A stretch of 64,000 nucleotides of DNA, from positions 8,370,001 through 8,434,000 of the forward strand of contig BJHW01000001.1 of assembly GCA_005405945.1 (NCBI GenBank), written 5' to 3'. Every line of letters starts with the position of its first letter. Positions within the stretch are counted from its first letter, which is position 1. Below the pieces are notes generated by a model. It was given only the letters and a program-made list of their open reading frames with translations, was not told the origin of the DNA and made no database searches. Made by a program: the position numbers and the translations under genes. This document shows, piece after piece, positions 27,247 to 35,952 of this stretch. This DNA is from Streptomyces violaceusniger. Lineage in GTDB: Bacteria > Actinomycetota > Actinomycetes > Streptomycetales > Streptomycetaceae.

Positions 27247-27288
27247 CGTGGCACGTGTGGCACGTGTGGCACGTGTGGCACGTATGGC
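27247..27288. repeat. Tandem 9-bp repeat (GTGTGGCAC)n
   Basis: Four to five near-identical copies of CACGTGTGG run head to tail just after the ATPase gene stop. A second short run (TGACGCC repeated) follows near 27330. This lies in the gap to the convergent DUF2637 gene, where no other feature is seen. Confidence 0.8.
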
Positions 27289-27437
27289 GCGGAGGTGTGG
27301 CGCGCCGGTGCCTGACGTGCGGCGTGTGCTGACGCCTGACGCCTGACGCGTGGCGTGTCGATGCCTTGCGCGGTACGGACCCGCCGGGCGGCGGGCGGGG
27401 ACCCGCGCCCCCGCCCCGGCCGCCGCCTCAGCCCCGC

Positions 27438-28597
27438 TCAGCCGAAGGCGCGCTCGATCTGCGCCAGCTTCTCCTCGAGGGAGTCCAGCCGCGGGATGGT
27501 GAGGGTGTCGTCCTCGGCCGTGAGGTCGATGGTGTGGGGACGGTCGGCCTCGGCGTCCTTGTCCTTCTCACCGAAGCCGAAGCTGAAATCCCGGTCGCGG
27601 TCCTTGTCCCGGTCATGGCCCAGGTCGCCGCTCGTGGACTCGGCGCCGCCCGCGGACCGCAGGGCGGGCCGGGTGGAGGCGGCGGCCAGCTGGGCCTGCT
27701 CCGGGGCCCCGGAGGTCTCCAGCACCTTCTCGCCTATGGCAGGCTCCGAACTGAGCTGCGCGGGCGGCGGGGTGGCGGCGGTGACCTCCACCTGACGGCC
27801 GCCGCGGCGGCCCCACATCCGGTGCTGCCGGTTGATCGCCCGGATCCGGGCCCGGTCCAGCTTCTCCTGGTCGCGTCGGCGGGCGCGGTTCTGCTCCTTC
27901 TCGCGCCGGTCCTCACGGACCTCCTCGACCGCCTCGTCCAGCGTCCGCACGCCCTCGAGCAGCATCAGCGACCACGCGGCGAAGGTCTCGCGCGGAGCGC
28001 GCAGCCAGCGCACGACGCGGATCTGTGGCAGCGGCCGCGGCACCAGGCCCTGCTCGCGCAGCGCGGCCCGGCGGGTCTGCTTCAGGGCCCGGTCGAAGAG
28101 GACCGCGGCCGAGAGCGACATGCCCGCGAAGAACTGCGGGGCGCCCGCGTGGCCCATGCCGCGCGGCGCGTGCACCCAGTTGAACCAGGCCGCGGCGCCC
28201 GCGAACAGCCAGACCAGCATGCGCGAGCCGAGCGCGGCGTCACCGTGGCTGGCCTCCCGCACCGCCAGCACCGAGCAGAACATCGCCGCGCCGTCGAGCC
28301 CGAACGGCACCAGGTACTCCCAGCCGCCTGACAGCGCCAGGTTCTCCCGCCCGAAGCCCACCAGGCCCTGGAAGGAGAGCGCCGCGGCCACCCCGGCGCA
28401 GCAGAACAGCAGAACATAGGCGGCCATCCCGTAGATGGCCTCCTTACGGCGCCGACGCTCCTCGCTGCGCTCCCAGGAGTCGGTGATGACGCTCTCGTCC
28501 TTCTTCCGTCGGCCGCGCGCGAGGACAACCGCCGCCCCACGACGCCGGCGAGCGCCACGACGACTGGCAGAACCAGCGATATGTCGGTCAGTCTCAT
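27438..28597 (-). CDS. DUF2637 membrane protein with long acidic/charged tail
   Basis: This protein is about 386 residues. The N-terminal hydrophobic segment (MRLTDISLVLPVVVALAGVVG) is followed by a charged stretch and three or four further membrane segments (EAIYGMAAYVLLFCCAG, LVGFGRENLALSGGW, AMFCSVLAV, MLVWLFAGAAAWFNWVHAP). This pattern, with the conserved HAPRGMGHAGAPQ, is that of DUF2637. A basic coiled region rich in Arg/Glu and an acidic tail with D/K/R repeats come after it. Such proteins are frequent in Streptomyces and on their mobile elements, with no defined function. The frame breaks near 28537 (GTGGGGCGGCGG, expected one more G), after the first helix. The start is ATG 28597. 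Confidence 0.82.
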
Positions 28598-28944
28598 CCG
28601 GTGCCCCTTGATTGGCTTCCATGAAGTTCTGGCCGCAGTGCGGCCTACCGCGCGCGACATCCTGGCGGAATCCTGCCGGGCCTCGAGCGGTTTTGGGACA
28701 AGAGGCCGCCAAGTAGGCGGGGGGACACGCGGATAGGTGCGATGCGATCCGAACACTCGCGCTGTGCAAGCGGCTTGATTCTATTCACGGAACCTGGTCG
28801 CGGGTAATCCGATCGACCGGCCAGCCGGTTGAGCTACGGTCCGTGCACGAGGCGCAACGTTACTGCCACCTTAAATGATGTTTACGGGCTTTGCCCCGGG
28901 GCGGCCTCCGCATATCGTTTCGATGGGATGTCAGGAGGACCGGA
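28598..28944. other. Divergent promoter region, DUF2637 / GntR
   Basis: These 347 bp contain no supportable gene. A weak promoter-like pair (TTGCCC and TATCGT about 16 nt apart, near 28895-28922) precedes the GntR start. A tRNA-like D-arm string near 28830 was examined and rejected. Confidence 0.4.
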
Positions 28945-29634
28945 GTGGATCAGTCCGAAGCACAGTCGGCCATGGAGCCGCTGCCCTCCTGCGGCGCGCC
29001 CGCGGCACGCAGGTCCCCGCGCCGGCACTCGGTGCGCGGCCAGATCCTGGACGCACTGCGGGACGCGCTGGCCGGCGGTGAGCTGACCCCGGGCGAGGTG
29101 TACTCCGCGCCGGTGCTCGCCGACCGCTTCGGCGTCTCTCCCACCCCCGTACGGGAGGCCATGCAGCAGCTCGCGGGCGAGGGCGCGGTCGAGGTGGTGC
29201 CCAACCGGGGCTTCCGGGTCGCCCGCCGCAGCGAGCGCGAGCTGGCCGAGCTCGCGGAGGTGCGGGCGCTGCTGGAGGTCCCGGTGATGCTCGGCCTGGC
29301 GGAGGCGATCGCGCCCGAGCGCTGGGCCGGGCTGCGGCCCTTCGCCGAGGCGACGGCGGCGGCCGCCGTACGGGGCGACCGGGCCGCCTACCTGGAGTCG
29401 GACCGCACCTTCCACCAGACGGTGCTCGGCCTGGCCGGAAACCAGCAGCTCGTGATCGTCGCCGACGATCTGCACCGCCGCGCCCAGTGGCCCCTGGCCT
29501 GCGGCCGTGTCACCCGCACCGCCGACCTCGTCGCCGACGCGGAGGAGCACATGGCCCTCCTCGACGCCCTGGCCGCCCGCGACCTCGACACGGTCGAATC
29601 CCTCACCAGGGCCCACTTCGCCCCCACGGTCTGA
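28945..29634 (+). CDS. GntR-family regulator with FCD ligand domain
   Basis: This 229-residue regulator begins at GTG 28945 with AGGAGG six nt upstream. The N-terminal winged helix (about residues 25-90) has SAPVLADRFGVSPTPVREAMQQLAGEGAVEVVPNRGFRV. The C-terminal all-helical FCD domain has metal-site residues in ESDRTFHQTVLGLAGN and DAEEHMALLDAL. FCD regulators usually respond to organic or sugar acids. No adjacent target operon is obvious, since the upstream neighbour is DUF2637 and the downstream one is the convergent quinone oxidoreductase. It is intact and function beyond DNA binding is not inferable. Confidence 0.9.
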   Translation: MDQSEAQSAMEPLPSCGAPAARRSPRRHSVRGQILDALRDALAGGELTPGEVYSAPVLADRFGVSPTPVREAMQQLAGEGAVEVVPNRGFRVARRSERELAELAEVRALLEVPVMLGLAEAIAPERWAGLRPFAEATAAAAVRGDRAAYLESDRTFHQTVLGLAGNQQLVIVADDLHRRAQWPLACGRVTRTADLVADAEEHMALLDALAARDLDTVESLTRAHFAPTV

Positions 29635-29757
29635 GGGCTGGGGGTCGCAGGCGCCCTGGCGTACCCCGGGCGGAGCTGATGCGCCCCCGGGCCCGACGCA
29701 TCCGCGGCCTGGACGGCGGAGCGGTTGCGGCCGCTGCTGGGCAGGTTGTGCGCCTGA

Positions 29758-30744
29758 TCAGCGCAGGTCGAGTACGGCCTTCCCGATGATGCCGTTCTCG
29801 ACGGCCTCGTGTGCGGCGGCCACCTCGTCGAGGCTGAAGGAGTGCACTGGCAGCGGCGTGAGAGCGTCCTCGCGCAGGGCTGCGGTGATCTCAGCGGCGG
29901 CGCGCAGCAGCGCGTCCCGCGGTTCGGTCAGGAACAGCGCGAACCGCAGCACCAGGTTGGACCACATGAGCCGGAAAACCGGCAATGTCGGGTCGTCGGG
30001 TTGCGCCGCGTAGGTCACGATGGTTGCTCCCGGGCCGGTGACGGCCAGGTCCAGTTCGAGGTTGTCGGTCAGCGAGACCTCGATGATCCGGTCGACAGGC
30101 CCGACTCCGTCGAGGATCTGCTGGGCGGCGTCGGCGTCGCGGTAGTTCACGACGAGGTCCGCACCCGCGGCCCTGGCCAACTTGGCCTTTTCCGGCCCGC
30201 TGACCGTCGTCGCGATCCGTGCGCCCGCGATCCGGCCGAGTTCGATCGCGTAGTGCCCGACGGCGCCCGCACCGGCCGCGACGAGTACGGTGCGGTCGCG
30301 GGGCGAGCCGTCGGCGTGCAGGCACCAGTGCGCGGTCATCGCCGGGATACCGAGGCAGGCGCCGAGTTCGTCGGAGATCCCGTCCGGCAGCGCAACGGCC
30401 TGATCGGAGGGCACTACGGTCCACTGCGCCGCGGTCCCCCACGGATGGCCTGCGCCGGCCATCCAGATCCACACGCGTTCGCCGATCCGGCTCGGGTCGA
30501 CGCCCGTGCCGACCGCGTCGATCGTGCCTGTGCCGTCCTGGTGCGGGATGCGTCCGGTGTGCTCGCCGACGCGCTGGAAGTCCTGCGCGGTGGAGTTCAG
30601 CCGCATGAACATGTCGCCCGGATTGATCGCCGAGAGTGCGACGCGGACGCGGACCTGGCCGGGTCCGGGTTCGGGACGATCGACGTCGAGCACCCGCAGC
30701 ACGCTTCTCGCGGGACCGGGAGTGTCGTAGAAGGCTGCCCTCAT
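29758..30744 (-). CDS. MDR-family NADPH:quinone oxidoreductase (zinc-independent alcohol dehydrogenase-like)
   Basis: This 328-residue medium-chain reductase has an N-terminal GroES-like domain (PGPGQVRVRVALSAINPGDM, then HQDGTGTIDAVG) and a Rossmann domain with VLVAAGAGAVGHYAIELGR (about residue 152). The zinc-ligand Cys cluster of alcohol dehydrogenases is absent. Members reduce quinones or enones with NADPH. The start is ATG 30744 behind AGGAGAG. It lies 194 bp after the enoyl-CoA hydratase on the same strand and may be co-transcribed with it under the HxlR regulator encoded divergently. HxlR targets often include oxidoreductases of this type. Intact. Confidence 0.88.
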   Translation of the reverse strand: MRAAFYDTPGPARSVLRVLDVDRPEPGPGQVRVRVALSAINPGDMFMRLNSTAQDFQRVGEHTGRIPHQDGTGTIDAVGTGVDPSRIGERVWIWMAGAGHPWGTAAQWTVVPSDQAVALPDGISDELGACLGIPAMTAHWCLHADGSPRDRTVLVAAGAGAVGHYAIELGRIAGARIATTVSGPEKAKLARAAGADLVVNYRDADAAQQILDGVGPVDRIIEVSLTDNLELDLAVTGPGATIVTYAAQPDDPTLPVFRLMWSNLVLRFALFLTEPRDALLRAAAEITAALREDALTPLPVHSFSLDEVAAAHEAVENGIIGKAVLDLR

Positions 30745-30938
30745 GGCATCATCTCTCCTCTTGGTCGTGGCGCGATCCCTGACACTGGCCAGGGATCGCG
30801 CACGTCACCACGGCCGGGCCCGGGTAGCGCGGCGTGGCCTGATTTCCTCGGCCGCGAGATCGCCGCCTCGCGAACGGTCGGCTGAGACGTATCGAGCCTG
30901 CCGCGGGGCATCGGCACCCCGGGCCGTGACTTCTGGCT

Positions 30939-31775
30939 CTACAGGGTGGCGGCGAGGCTTCGCATGACCGACTCCAGGTCGCGTTCCCCCGCTGGGGTCT
31001 GCACACCGCGTTCCAGAGCGCCCGTCATGAGCCGAGGCGGCAGATCCCCGCTCACCAGCTCGGCCCATGCGTCGTTTTCCGCCCGCAGGCCGTCGGTCAG
31101 GTCCGCCGGAGGGACCAACCGCTTGGCAGCGGCTATGAGTTCAGGGGAGAGTGCGGCGATCTTCTCCGCCACCCCGTCGACGAACGCGTCCAGCTCGGCC
31201 GCGGGCACCGCGCGGTTGATCCACCCGTAGGCGGCCGCGGTGTCCGCATCCACCAGGTCACCGGTGAGCAGCAGTTCCAGCGCCCGGTTGCGGCCGACCC
31301 GGTCACGCAGGTACTGCGTGCCTCCGCCGCCCGGCACGATACCCATCAGTACCTCGGGCTGGCCGATGCCCGCGGTCTCCCGCGCGGCGAAGGTCATGTC
31401 GGCCGCCGTGACGAACTCGGCGCCTCCGGCCCGGACCTTGCTCGCCAGTTTGACGATCGTCACCTGCGGCTGGTGACGCAGCAGTTCGCCGACCCCCTGG
31501 AACAGATTGGCATCCGGGTTGCGGTCGGCGATCTCCTGCAGCTCCTCCATCTCGTCGAGGATGTGGATGTCGACGTGGGCGATGAAGAACTCGGGGTTGG
31601 CGCTGGAGAACACGATGACGCGGACTGAGCGGTCGTCCTGCAACGTCCCGAGAGCGTCGTGCAGTTCGCGGATCAGGGTCCCGCTGAGCACGTTGACAGG
31701 GGGGTTGTCCAAGGTGATCCGCGCGACTCCGGCATCGATGGCGACGCGGAGTGTCGTGTACTGGTCCAGGTTCAT
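30939..31775 (-). CDS. Enoyl-CoA hydratase/isomerase family (crotonase) protein
   Basis: This crotonase-fold protein of about 278 residues (start ATG 31775, MNLDQYTTLRV) has the oxyanion-hole segment VIVFSSANPEFFIAHVD and KLASKVRAGGAEFVTAADMTFAA followed by GIGQPEVLMGIVPGGGGTQYL. It keeps a Glu in GQPEV, but the position equivalent to the first catalytic Glu of true hydratases (AGGxxEL) reads AGGAEF, so some activity is plausible. It is divergent from the HxlR gene and upstream of the quinone reductase on the same strand. The substrate is unknown. The frame stays open upstream to 31874, but the intergenic palindrome lies there, so I chose the internal ATG. Confidence 0.85.
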   Translation of the reverse strand: MNLDQYTTLRVAIDAGVARITLDNPPVNVLSGTLIRELHDALGTLQDDRSVRVIVFSSANPEFFIAHVDIHILDEMEELQEIADRNPDANLFQGVGELLRHQPQVTIVKLASKVRAGGAEFVTAADMTFAARETAGIGQPEVLMGIVPGGGGTQYLRDRVGRNRALELLLTGDLVDADTAAAYGWINRAVPAAELDAFVDGVAEKIAALSPELIAAAKRLVPPADLTDGLRAENDAWAELVSGDLPPRLMTGALERGVQTPAGERDLESVMRSLAATL

Positions 31776-31805
31776 GAGTGTCCCAAGGTTTGCGGTGAGC
31801 CAGTA

Positions 31806-31822
31806 GGTTTGCAATGCATACC
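31806..31822. promoter_or_regulatory. Palindrome in HxlR / enoyl-CoA hydratase intergenic region, likely operator
   Basis: GGTTTGCA-A-TGCATACC is a 17-bp inverted repeat (7 of 8 arm positions paired). It lies centrally in the 104-bp space between the divergent starts at 31775 and 31880. HxlR proteins bind short palindromes in their own divergent promoters, so an autoregulatory operator is inferred. Confidence 0.6.
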
Positions 31823-31879
31823 AACCCTGGGTTCTGCGCCGTGAACGGTCAATAACGCACTTATCGACAACCAAGGATC

Positions 31880-32275
31880 ATGATGGATACCAACCCCTCG
31901 CCCCTGCCGCCCCGTGACACTCCGCGGTTCAGTGCCGAGTGCCCGAGCCGGCCCATCCTCGATCAGATCTCCGACAAGTGGTCGATGATGGTCATGGCGG
32001 TGCTGGAGCAACCGACGCGGTTCAACGAGATCAAGCGACAGCTGGAGGGCGTCACACAGCGGGTACTGACCCAGACACTGCGCAGGCTCGAACGCAACGG
32101 CATGATCCGGCGCCGGGTGCTCGAGACCTCCCCGCTCGGCGTGGAGTACTCCCTCACACCACTCGGCGAGTCGTTCCGCGGCCCTTTCACATGCCTGCAC
32201 GAATGGACGATCGAGCACAGCGACGAGGTCCTGTCGGCGCAGCGCGAATACGACGCGCGGTCATCGAGGCAGTAG
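31880..32275 (+). CDS. HxlR-family winged-helix regulator
   Basis: This 131-residue protein has the HxlR signature: CPSRPILDQISDKWSMMVM at the N-terminus (Cys at the conserved position, often redox or aldehyde sensing), the recognition helix FNEIKRQLEGVTQRVLTQTLRRLERNGMI, and the wing RRRVLETSPLGVEYSLTPLG. It starts at ATG 31880 or the adjacent ATG 31883 with GGA close upstream. It is divergent from an enoyl-CoA hydratase and quinone reductase pair, which it probably controls. Intact. Confidence 0.92.
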   Translation: MMDTNPSPLPPRDTPRFSAECPSRPILDQISDKWSMMVMAVLEQPTRFNEIKRQLEGVTQRVLTQTLRRLERNGMIRRRVLETSPLGVEYSLTPLGESFRGPFTCLHEWTIEHSDEVLSAQREYDARSSRQ

Positions 32276-32472
32276 TTGCCCGACCAGCCCCTCGCAGCGC
32301 CCGGGACGTATCACTGGCACGGATCCGAGCGGGTGCCGTGCGATCCGCGTGTGCGGTGCCGGGTCAGTTGCGGACGACCGGGAGGACGATCCGGGACGGT
32401 CGGCGATGGCCGCGAGCTCGGCCGCCCGCGGTTTCGCGGTGCCTCACCTGCACGTTTCACGATGTACGGGCC

Positions 32473-33363
32473 TCACTGTCCGTCGGTGGTGGCCTCGGGG
32501 GTCGCCAGTTGTTCCGCGAGCCAGACGGGGACGCCGCCCAGGAGGCGGACCAGGCGGCCGGCCTCGGTGCGGAGGCGGGTGGCCTCGTCGGGGTCGGGTT
32601 CGACGTCGGCCAGGGCGGCGAGGGCCGGGGCGATGCCGACCAGGTAGCCCAGCTCCTCACGGATCCGCAGCGACTCCGCGAAGCCGTGCCGCGCGTCGGG
32701 CAGATCGCCGTCCGCCTCCGCCATGGCGGCCAGATGGCGCCAGGTGAACGAGCGCAGCAGGGTGTCGCCGTGGGCCGCCGCGCCCGCGTGGGCGCGCTGG
32801 AAGGCGGCCAGGGCGCCGGTCGGGTTGTGGGCCAGGTGCTGGGAGATCAGCCCGCGCCGGAAGTCCAGCAGCGGCCGGATCGGGGAGCCCGGTGAGAGCA
32901 GCGCGGCGGCGCGGCCGAGCGCGGTCCGCGCCTCGTCGGCCCGGTCCCGCACCCCGAGCAGCGTGGACGCGTAGGCCAGATAGCCCCGCTCGCACGCGGT
33001 CGCGCCGCGCTCGGTGTCGGTGAGCGCGAGCGCCTCCGCCGCCCGCAGGGCGTCCTCGGCCGCGTCCCAGCCGGTCGAGGTGTACATGCACCGTTCCGTC
33101 AGGACGACGCTGCGCTTGAGCGCGGCCGAGGCGTCGTCCGCCGCCCGCGGGGTGAGCAACTCGGCGGCGTCCTTCCAGCAGCCGCGCGAGCGCAGCCGCC
33201 ATACCGCCGTGTCGAGTGGGTCGTCCACAAGCGGGTCGAGCCCGCGCCCCGTTCGTACCTCGGAATGGGAACCTGACGATCCAGGTGGTGACATGGCGGT
33301 GTCCGCCACATTGCCCTCCCCAAGCGCGCCATCGAGCCGGAAGCCGTGGGCGAATCTCAGCAT
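32473..33363 (-). CDS. Helical-repeat (TPR-like) protein of unknown function
   Basis: This protein of about 296 residues is rich in Ala/Leu/Arg helices with TPR-like spacing (DAAEDALRAAEALALTDTER, ARTALGRAAALLSPGSP, GALAAFQRAHAGAAAHGD, DLPDARHGFAESLRIREELG). It has no signal peptide or membrane span. Similar stand-alone proteins are common in Streptomyces and no function is assigned. The start may be ATG 33363 or an internal ATG (MSPPGSS). Its neighbours are HxlR (convergent) and the PucR gene, and it shows no clear operon link. Intact. Confidence 0.7.
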   Translation of the reverse strand: MLRFAHGFRLDGALGEGNVADTAMSPPGSSGSHSEVRTGRGLDPLVDDPLDTAVWRLRSRGCWKDAAELLTPRAADDASAALKRSVVLTERCMYTSTGWDAAEDALRAAEALALTDTERGATACERGYLAYASTLLGVRDRADEARTALGRAAALLSPGSPIRPLLDFRRGLISQHLAHNPTGALAAFQRAHAGAAAHGDTLLRSFTWRHLAAMAEADGDLPDARHGFAESLRIREELGYLVGIAPALAALADVEPDPDEATRLRTEAGRLVRLLGGVPVWLAEQLATPEATTDGQ

Positions 33364-33458
33364 GAATGCGCGCGCCCGGCCAAGAGGTTGGTGTGAATGA
33401 ATTCACAAACCCCTGGCGAGAGTGATGTCGCAGTGGGGCACGGAGATGCGCTCCGGGC

Positions 33459-33597
33459 GCTTCCGCGGATGCTTCCGCGGACGTTTCCGCTGGTGCCTCC
33501 TCAGACGCTTCCGCGGTCGCTTCGCGGCGCTTCCGCGGTCGCTTCGCGGCGCTTCAGGGGGCGCTTCGCGGCGCTTCAGGGGTCGCTTCCGCGGCGC
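33459..33597. repeat. Direct repeats based on GCTTCCGCGG / TCGCTTCGCGGCGCTTC
   Basis: About 140 bp just downstream of the pucR stop consist of imperfect repeats, with at least three copies of a roughly 22-bp unit containing CGCTTCGCGGCGCTTC. They fill the 235-bp gap between the TPR-like and PucR genes. GCGG/CCGC self-complementarity may help termination of pucR, but this is unproven. Confidence 0.75.
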
Positions 33598-33598
33598 G

Positions 33599-35656
33599 TC
33601 AGCTCATGCGCAGCGCGAGGAAGAAGTCCAGCTTGTCCTCCAGGCGCGACAGCTCGCGCCCGGTCAGCTGCTCGATCCGGCCGACCCGGTAGCGCAGCGT
33701 GTTGACGTGCAGATGGAGCCGGGCGGCGCAGCGCGTCCAGGAGCCGTCGCAGTCCAGGAACGCCTCCAGCGTCGGGATCAGCTCGGCCCGGTGGCGCCGG
33801 TCGTACTCGCGCAGCGGGTCCAGCAGCCGGGCGGTGAACGCGCGCCGCACATCGTCCGGGACGAACGGGAGCAGCAGGACGTGCGAGGCCAACTCCTGAT
33901 GCCCGGCCGCGCACACCCGCCCGGGGCGCGCGGCTGCCACGCGCCGGGCGTGCCGGGCCTCCTCCAGGGCGCCGCGCAGCCCGTCGGCGGAGTGCACGGC
34001 GGCGCTGACGCCGAGGGTCAGCCGGCCGTCGCCGTCCAGGCCCCGGGAGAGCGGCTCCCGGACGGCGGCGAGCAGCGCGTCGGCCTGGATCCCCTCCGCC
34101 TCCGGGTGGTCGGTGGCGCGGTCCGACGGGCCGTCGGAGAGCGCCGGGAGCGGTACGAGCGCCACCGCCTCGTCACCGGTGTGCGCCACGGCGATCCGGT
34201 CCGAGGGCTCCGGCCCGGTCGCGTACGGGTCGACCAGGATTTCCTCCAGCAGCGACTGGGCCACCCGGCCGCCGGGGACGCCCCCGGGGACGCCCCTGCT
34301 GTCCGGCGAGAAGCCCTCCCGCGCGCCCCGCTCCCGCCCCCCGCCGTCCTGCGCCAGGCCCTTCCGAGCGCTCCGGTCCCGCACGCTCCCGTCCCACGCG
34401 GTGGCGTCGTGCGTGGTGCCGTCCCACGCGGCGCCCTCCCGCGCCCCGCCGGCCGAACTCTTCCGCGCCCCGCCGTCACCGCCGCCTCGCGCCCTGCCGT
34501 ACGCGGCCTTCCCCGCGCTACCCAGATGCGCCCTGCCGTCCGGGCCGCCTCGCGTCCCGCCGTACGCGCCCTTTCCCGTGCCGCCCGGCTGTGTCCCGGC
34601 GTCCCCGCCGCCCCGCGTTCCGCCGTTCCCGCCGCGCTCCTGCTCCGCCGCCGTGACGCCCCACTCCACCCGGGCCACCACCACCTGCCAGTGCGGCGCC
34701 GTGCCGAGGCCCGGCAGCAGGACCGGGGCGGCCACCCGCAGTCGGGCCGCGACCTCGGCGGGTGGCGCGCCCGACTGGACCAGCTCCAGTACCTCCTGGG
34801 CGAGCCTGCGCCGCACCGTGCGGGAGGCGTCCCGCCGGTCGCGCTCGACCGCGATCAGCTGGGTGACCCCGTAGAGCAGATCCAGCCGCTCCTCCGGCCA
34901 TTCGTCGGCGTCCGCGCCGACCGCCAGCACCCAGTCGGACAGCACGGTCTCGCGCACGTCGTCGCCGGGGTCACCGCTGCGGATGGGGAAGAGGGAGTAC
35001 GTCATGCCGTCCGCGGCGGTCAGCCGGTGCGGGCCGCGCCGCCCGTCGCGCCGGGCGGCCAGTAGCTCGCCCGCCAGCTGGGCGCGGACCGCCGCGGGCG
35101 GCTCCGCGGCCGCCCCGGCGGCGGTCGGGCCCGCGATCCGGCGGCCGGTGGGGGAGAGCACCCACGCGGTCAGGTCCAGGTCGGAGTGGAGCAGGTCCAG
35201 GGCCACCTCGGGGCCGCCGCCCGCGGGCCCGGACGTCATCAGCCGGCGGTGCCGGTCCACGACCGCCGCCAGATCCCCGGCCCGCTCACCCGAGACCTGG
35301 CGCACCACATGCTCCGTGATCGTGGCGAACGCGACGTCCTCGACCACGGAGAACAGCGGCAGCCGGTGCCGTCCGCAGGCCAGCACCAGATCCTCGGGCA
35401 CGGCGCCCAGCTCCGCCTCGCCCGCCGCGAGACCCGCCACCCCGGCCGCCGCGAGGATGCGGACGAACCGCTCGGAGTCCTCCGGCTCACGCCGCCAGGC
35501 GAGCCCGGTCAGCACCAGCTCCCCACCCGAGAGATAGCGGCTGGGGTCGCGGAGGTCGGTGGTCATCACGCCGCGCACGGTGCGGTCCAGCTCGTCCTCG
35601 CCGCCGAGCAGACGCAGCCCCAGGGTGTCGTTCTCCAGCAGTGCGCGCAGCCGCAT
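33599..35656 (-). CDS. pucR: PucR-family purine catabolism regulator
   Basis: This 685-residue regulator has an N-terminal PucR domain (LRALLENDTLGLRLLGGEDELDRTVRGVMTTDL, residues 1-130), a central GGDEF-like/CdaR region and a C-terminal HTH_30 (WTRCAARLHLHVNTLRYRVGRIEQLTG, about 640-665). In Bacillus PucR activates purine-degradation genes. Here it is divergent from the xanthine dehydrogenase operon, which supports the same role. It is unusual in length: a Gly/Arg/Thr-rich low-complexity insert of roughly 110 residues (about residues 335-445) splits the central region. The start is ATG 35656. The frame is continuous. Confidence 0.92.
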   Translation of the reverse strand: MRLRALLENDTLGLRLLGGEDELDRTVRGVMTTDLRDPSRYLSGGELVLTGLAWRREPEDSERFVRILAAAGVAGLAAGEAELGAVPEDLVLACGRHRLPLFSVVEDVAFATITEHVVRQVSGERAGDLAAVVDRHRRLMTSGPAGGGPEVALDLLHSDLDLTAWVLSPTGRRIAGPTAAGAAAEPPAAVRAQLAGELLAARRDGRRGPHRLTAADGMTYSLFPIRSGDPGDDVRETVLSDWVLAVGADADEWPEERLDLLYGVTQLIAVERDRRDASRTVRRRLAQEVLELVQSGAPPAEVAARLRVAAPVLLPGLGTAPHWQVVVARVEWGVTAAEQERGGNGGTRGGGDAGTQPGGTGKGAYGGTRGGPDGRAHLGSAGKAAYGRARGGGDGGARKSSAGGAREGAAWDGTTHDATAWDGSVRDRSARKGLAQDGGGRERGAREGFSPDSRGVPGGVPGGRVAQSLLEEILVDPYATGPEPSDRIAVAHTGDEAVALVPLPALSDGPSDRATDHPEAEGIQADALLAAVREPLSRGLDGDGRLTLGVSAAVHSADGLRGALEEARHARRVAAARPGRVCAAGHQELASHVLLLPFVPDDVRRAFTARLLDPLREYDRRHRAELIPTLEAFLDCDGSWTRCAARLHLHVNTLRYRVGRIEQLTGRELSRLEDKLDFFLALRMS

Positions 35657-35773
35657 GTGATGCCAGCCGATCTTGTTCCGTGTTGCCGGTCGAATACCGC
35701 GAGGTTTCCGGTCCCCGCCGTTCGTTCGAATCTACAAGACCCGCCCCCTGGCCAGCCAATTGCTTCATGTCTT

Positions 35774-35787
35774 TGGTGACTGCACCA
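35774..35787. promoter_or_regulatory. Palindrome in pucR-xdh divergent region
   Basis: TGGTG-ACTG-CACCA is a perfect 5-bp-arm inverted repeat near the middle of the 296-bp space between pucR and the xanthine dehydrogenase operon. It is a possible site for PucR or another purine-responsive regulator. The space holds no gene I can support. Weak evidence. Confidence 0.35.
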
Positions 35788-35952
35788 TGTGGCCCACACC
35801 TCGGTCTACTGGCGTTGAGCCGTGTGCAGAGTTCTTGGAGGACGCCCCCGCGCGTGGGGAGCCACGCATGGCAGCCACGTATGGGCCCACGCGCCGGGAA
35901 GCCCCCTCCCCATGACGTGACGCCGACGCCGACGATTCGAGAAGAGAGCCCC

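Noticed and set aside
28745..28860. tRNA-like string (TAGCTCAACCGG on the minus strand)
   Set aside because: Only a D-arm-like word is present. No acceptor stem, anticodon stem or T-arm can be folded around it.
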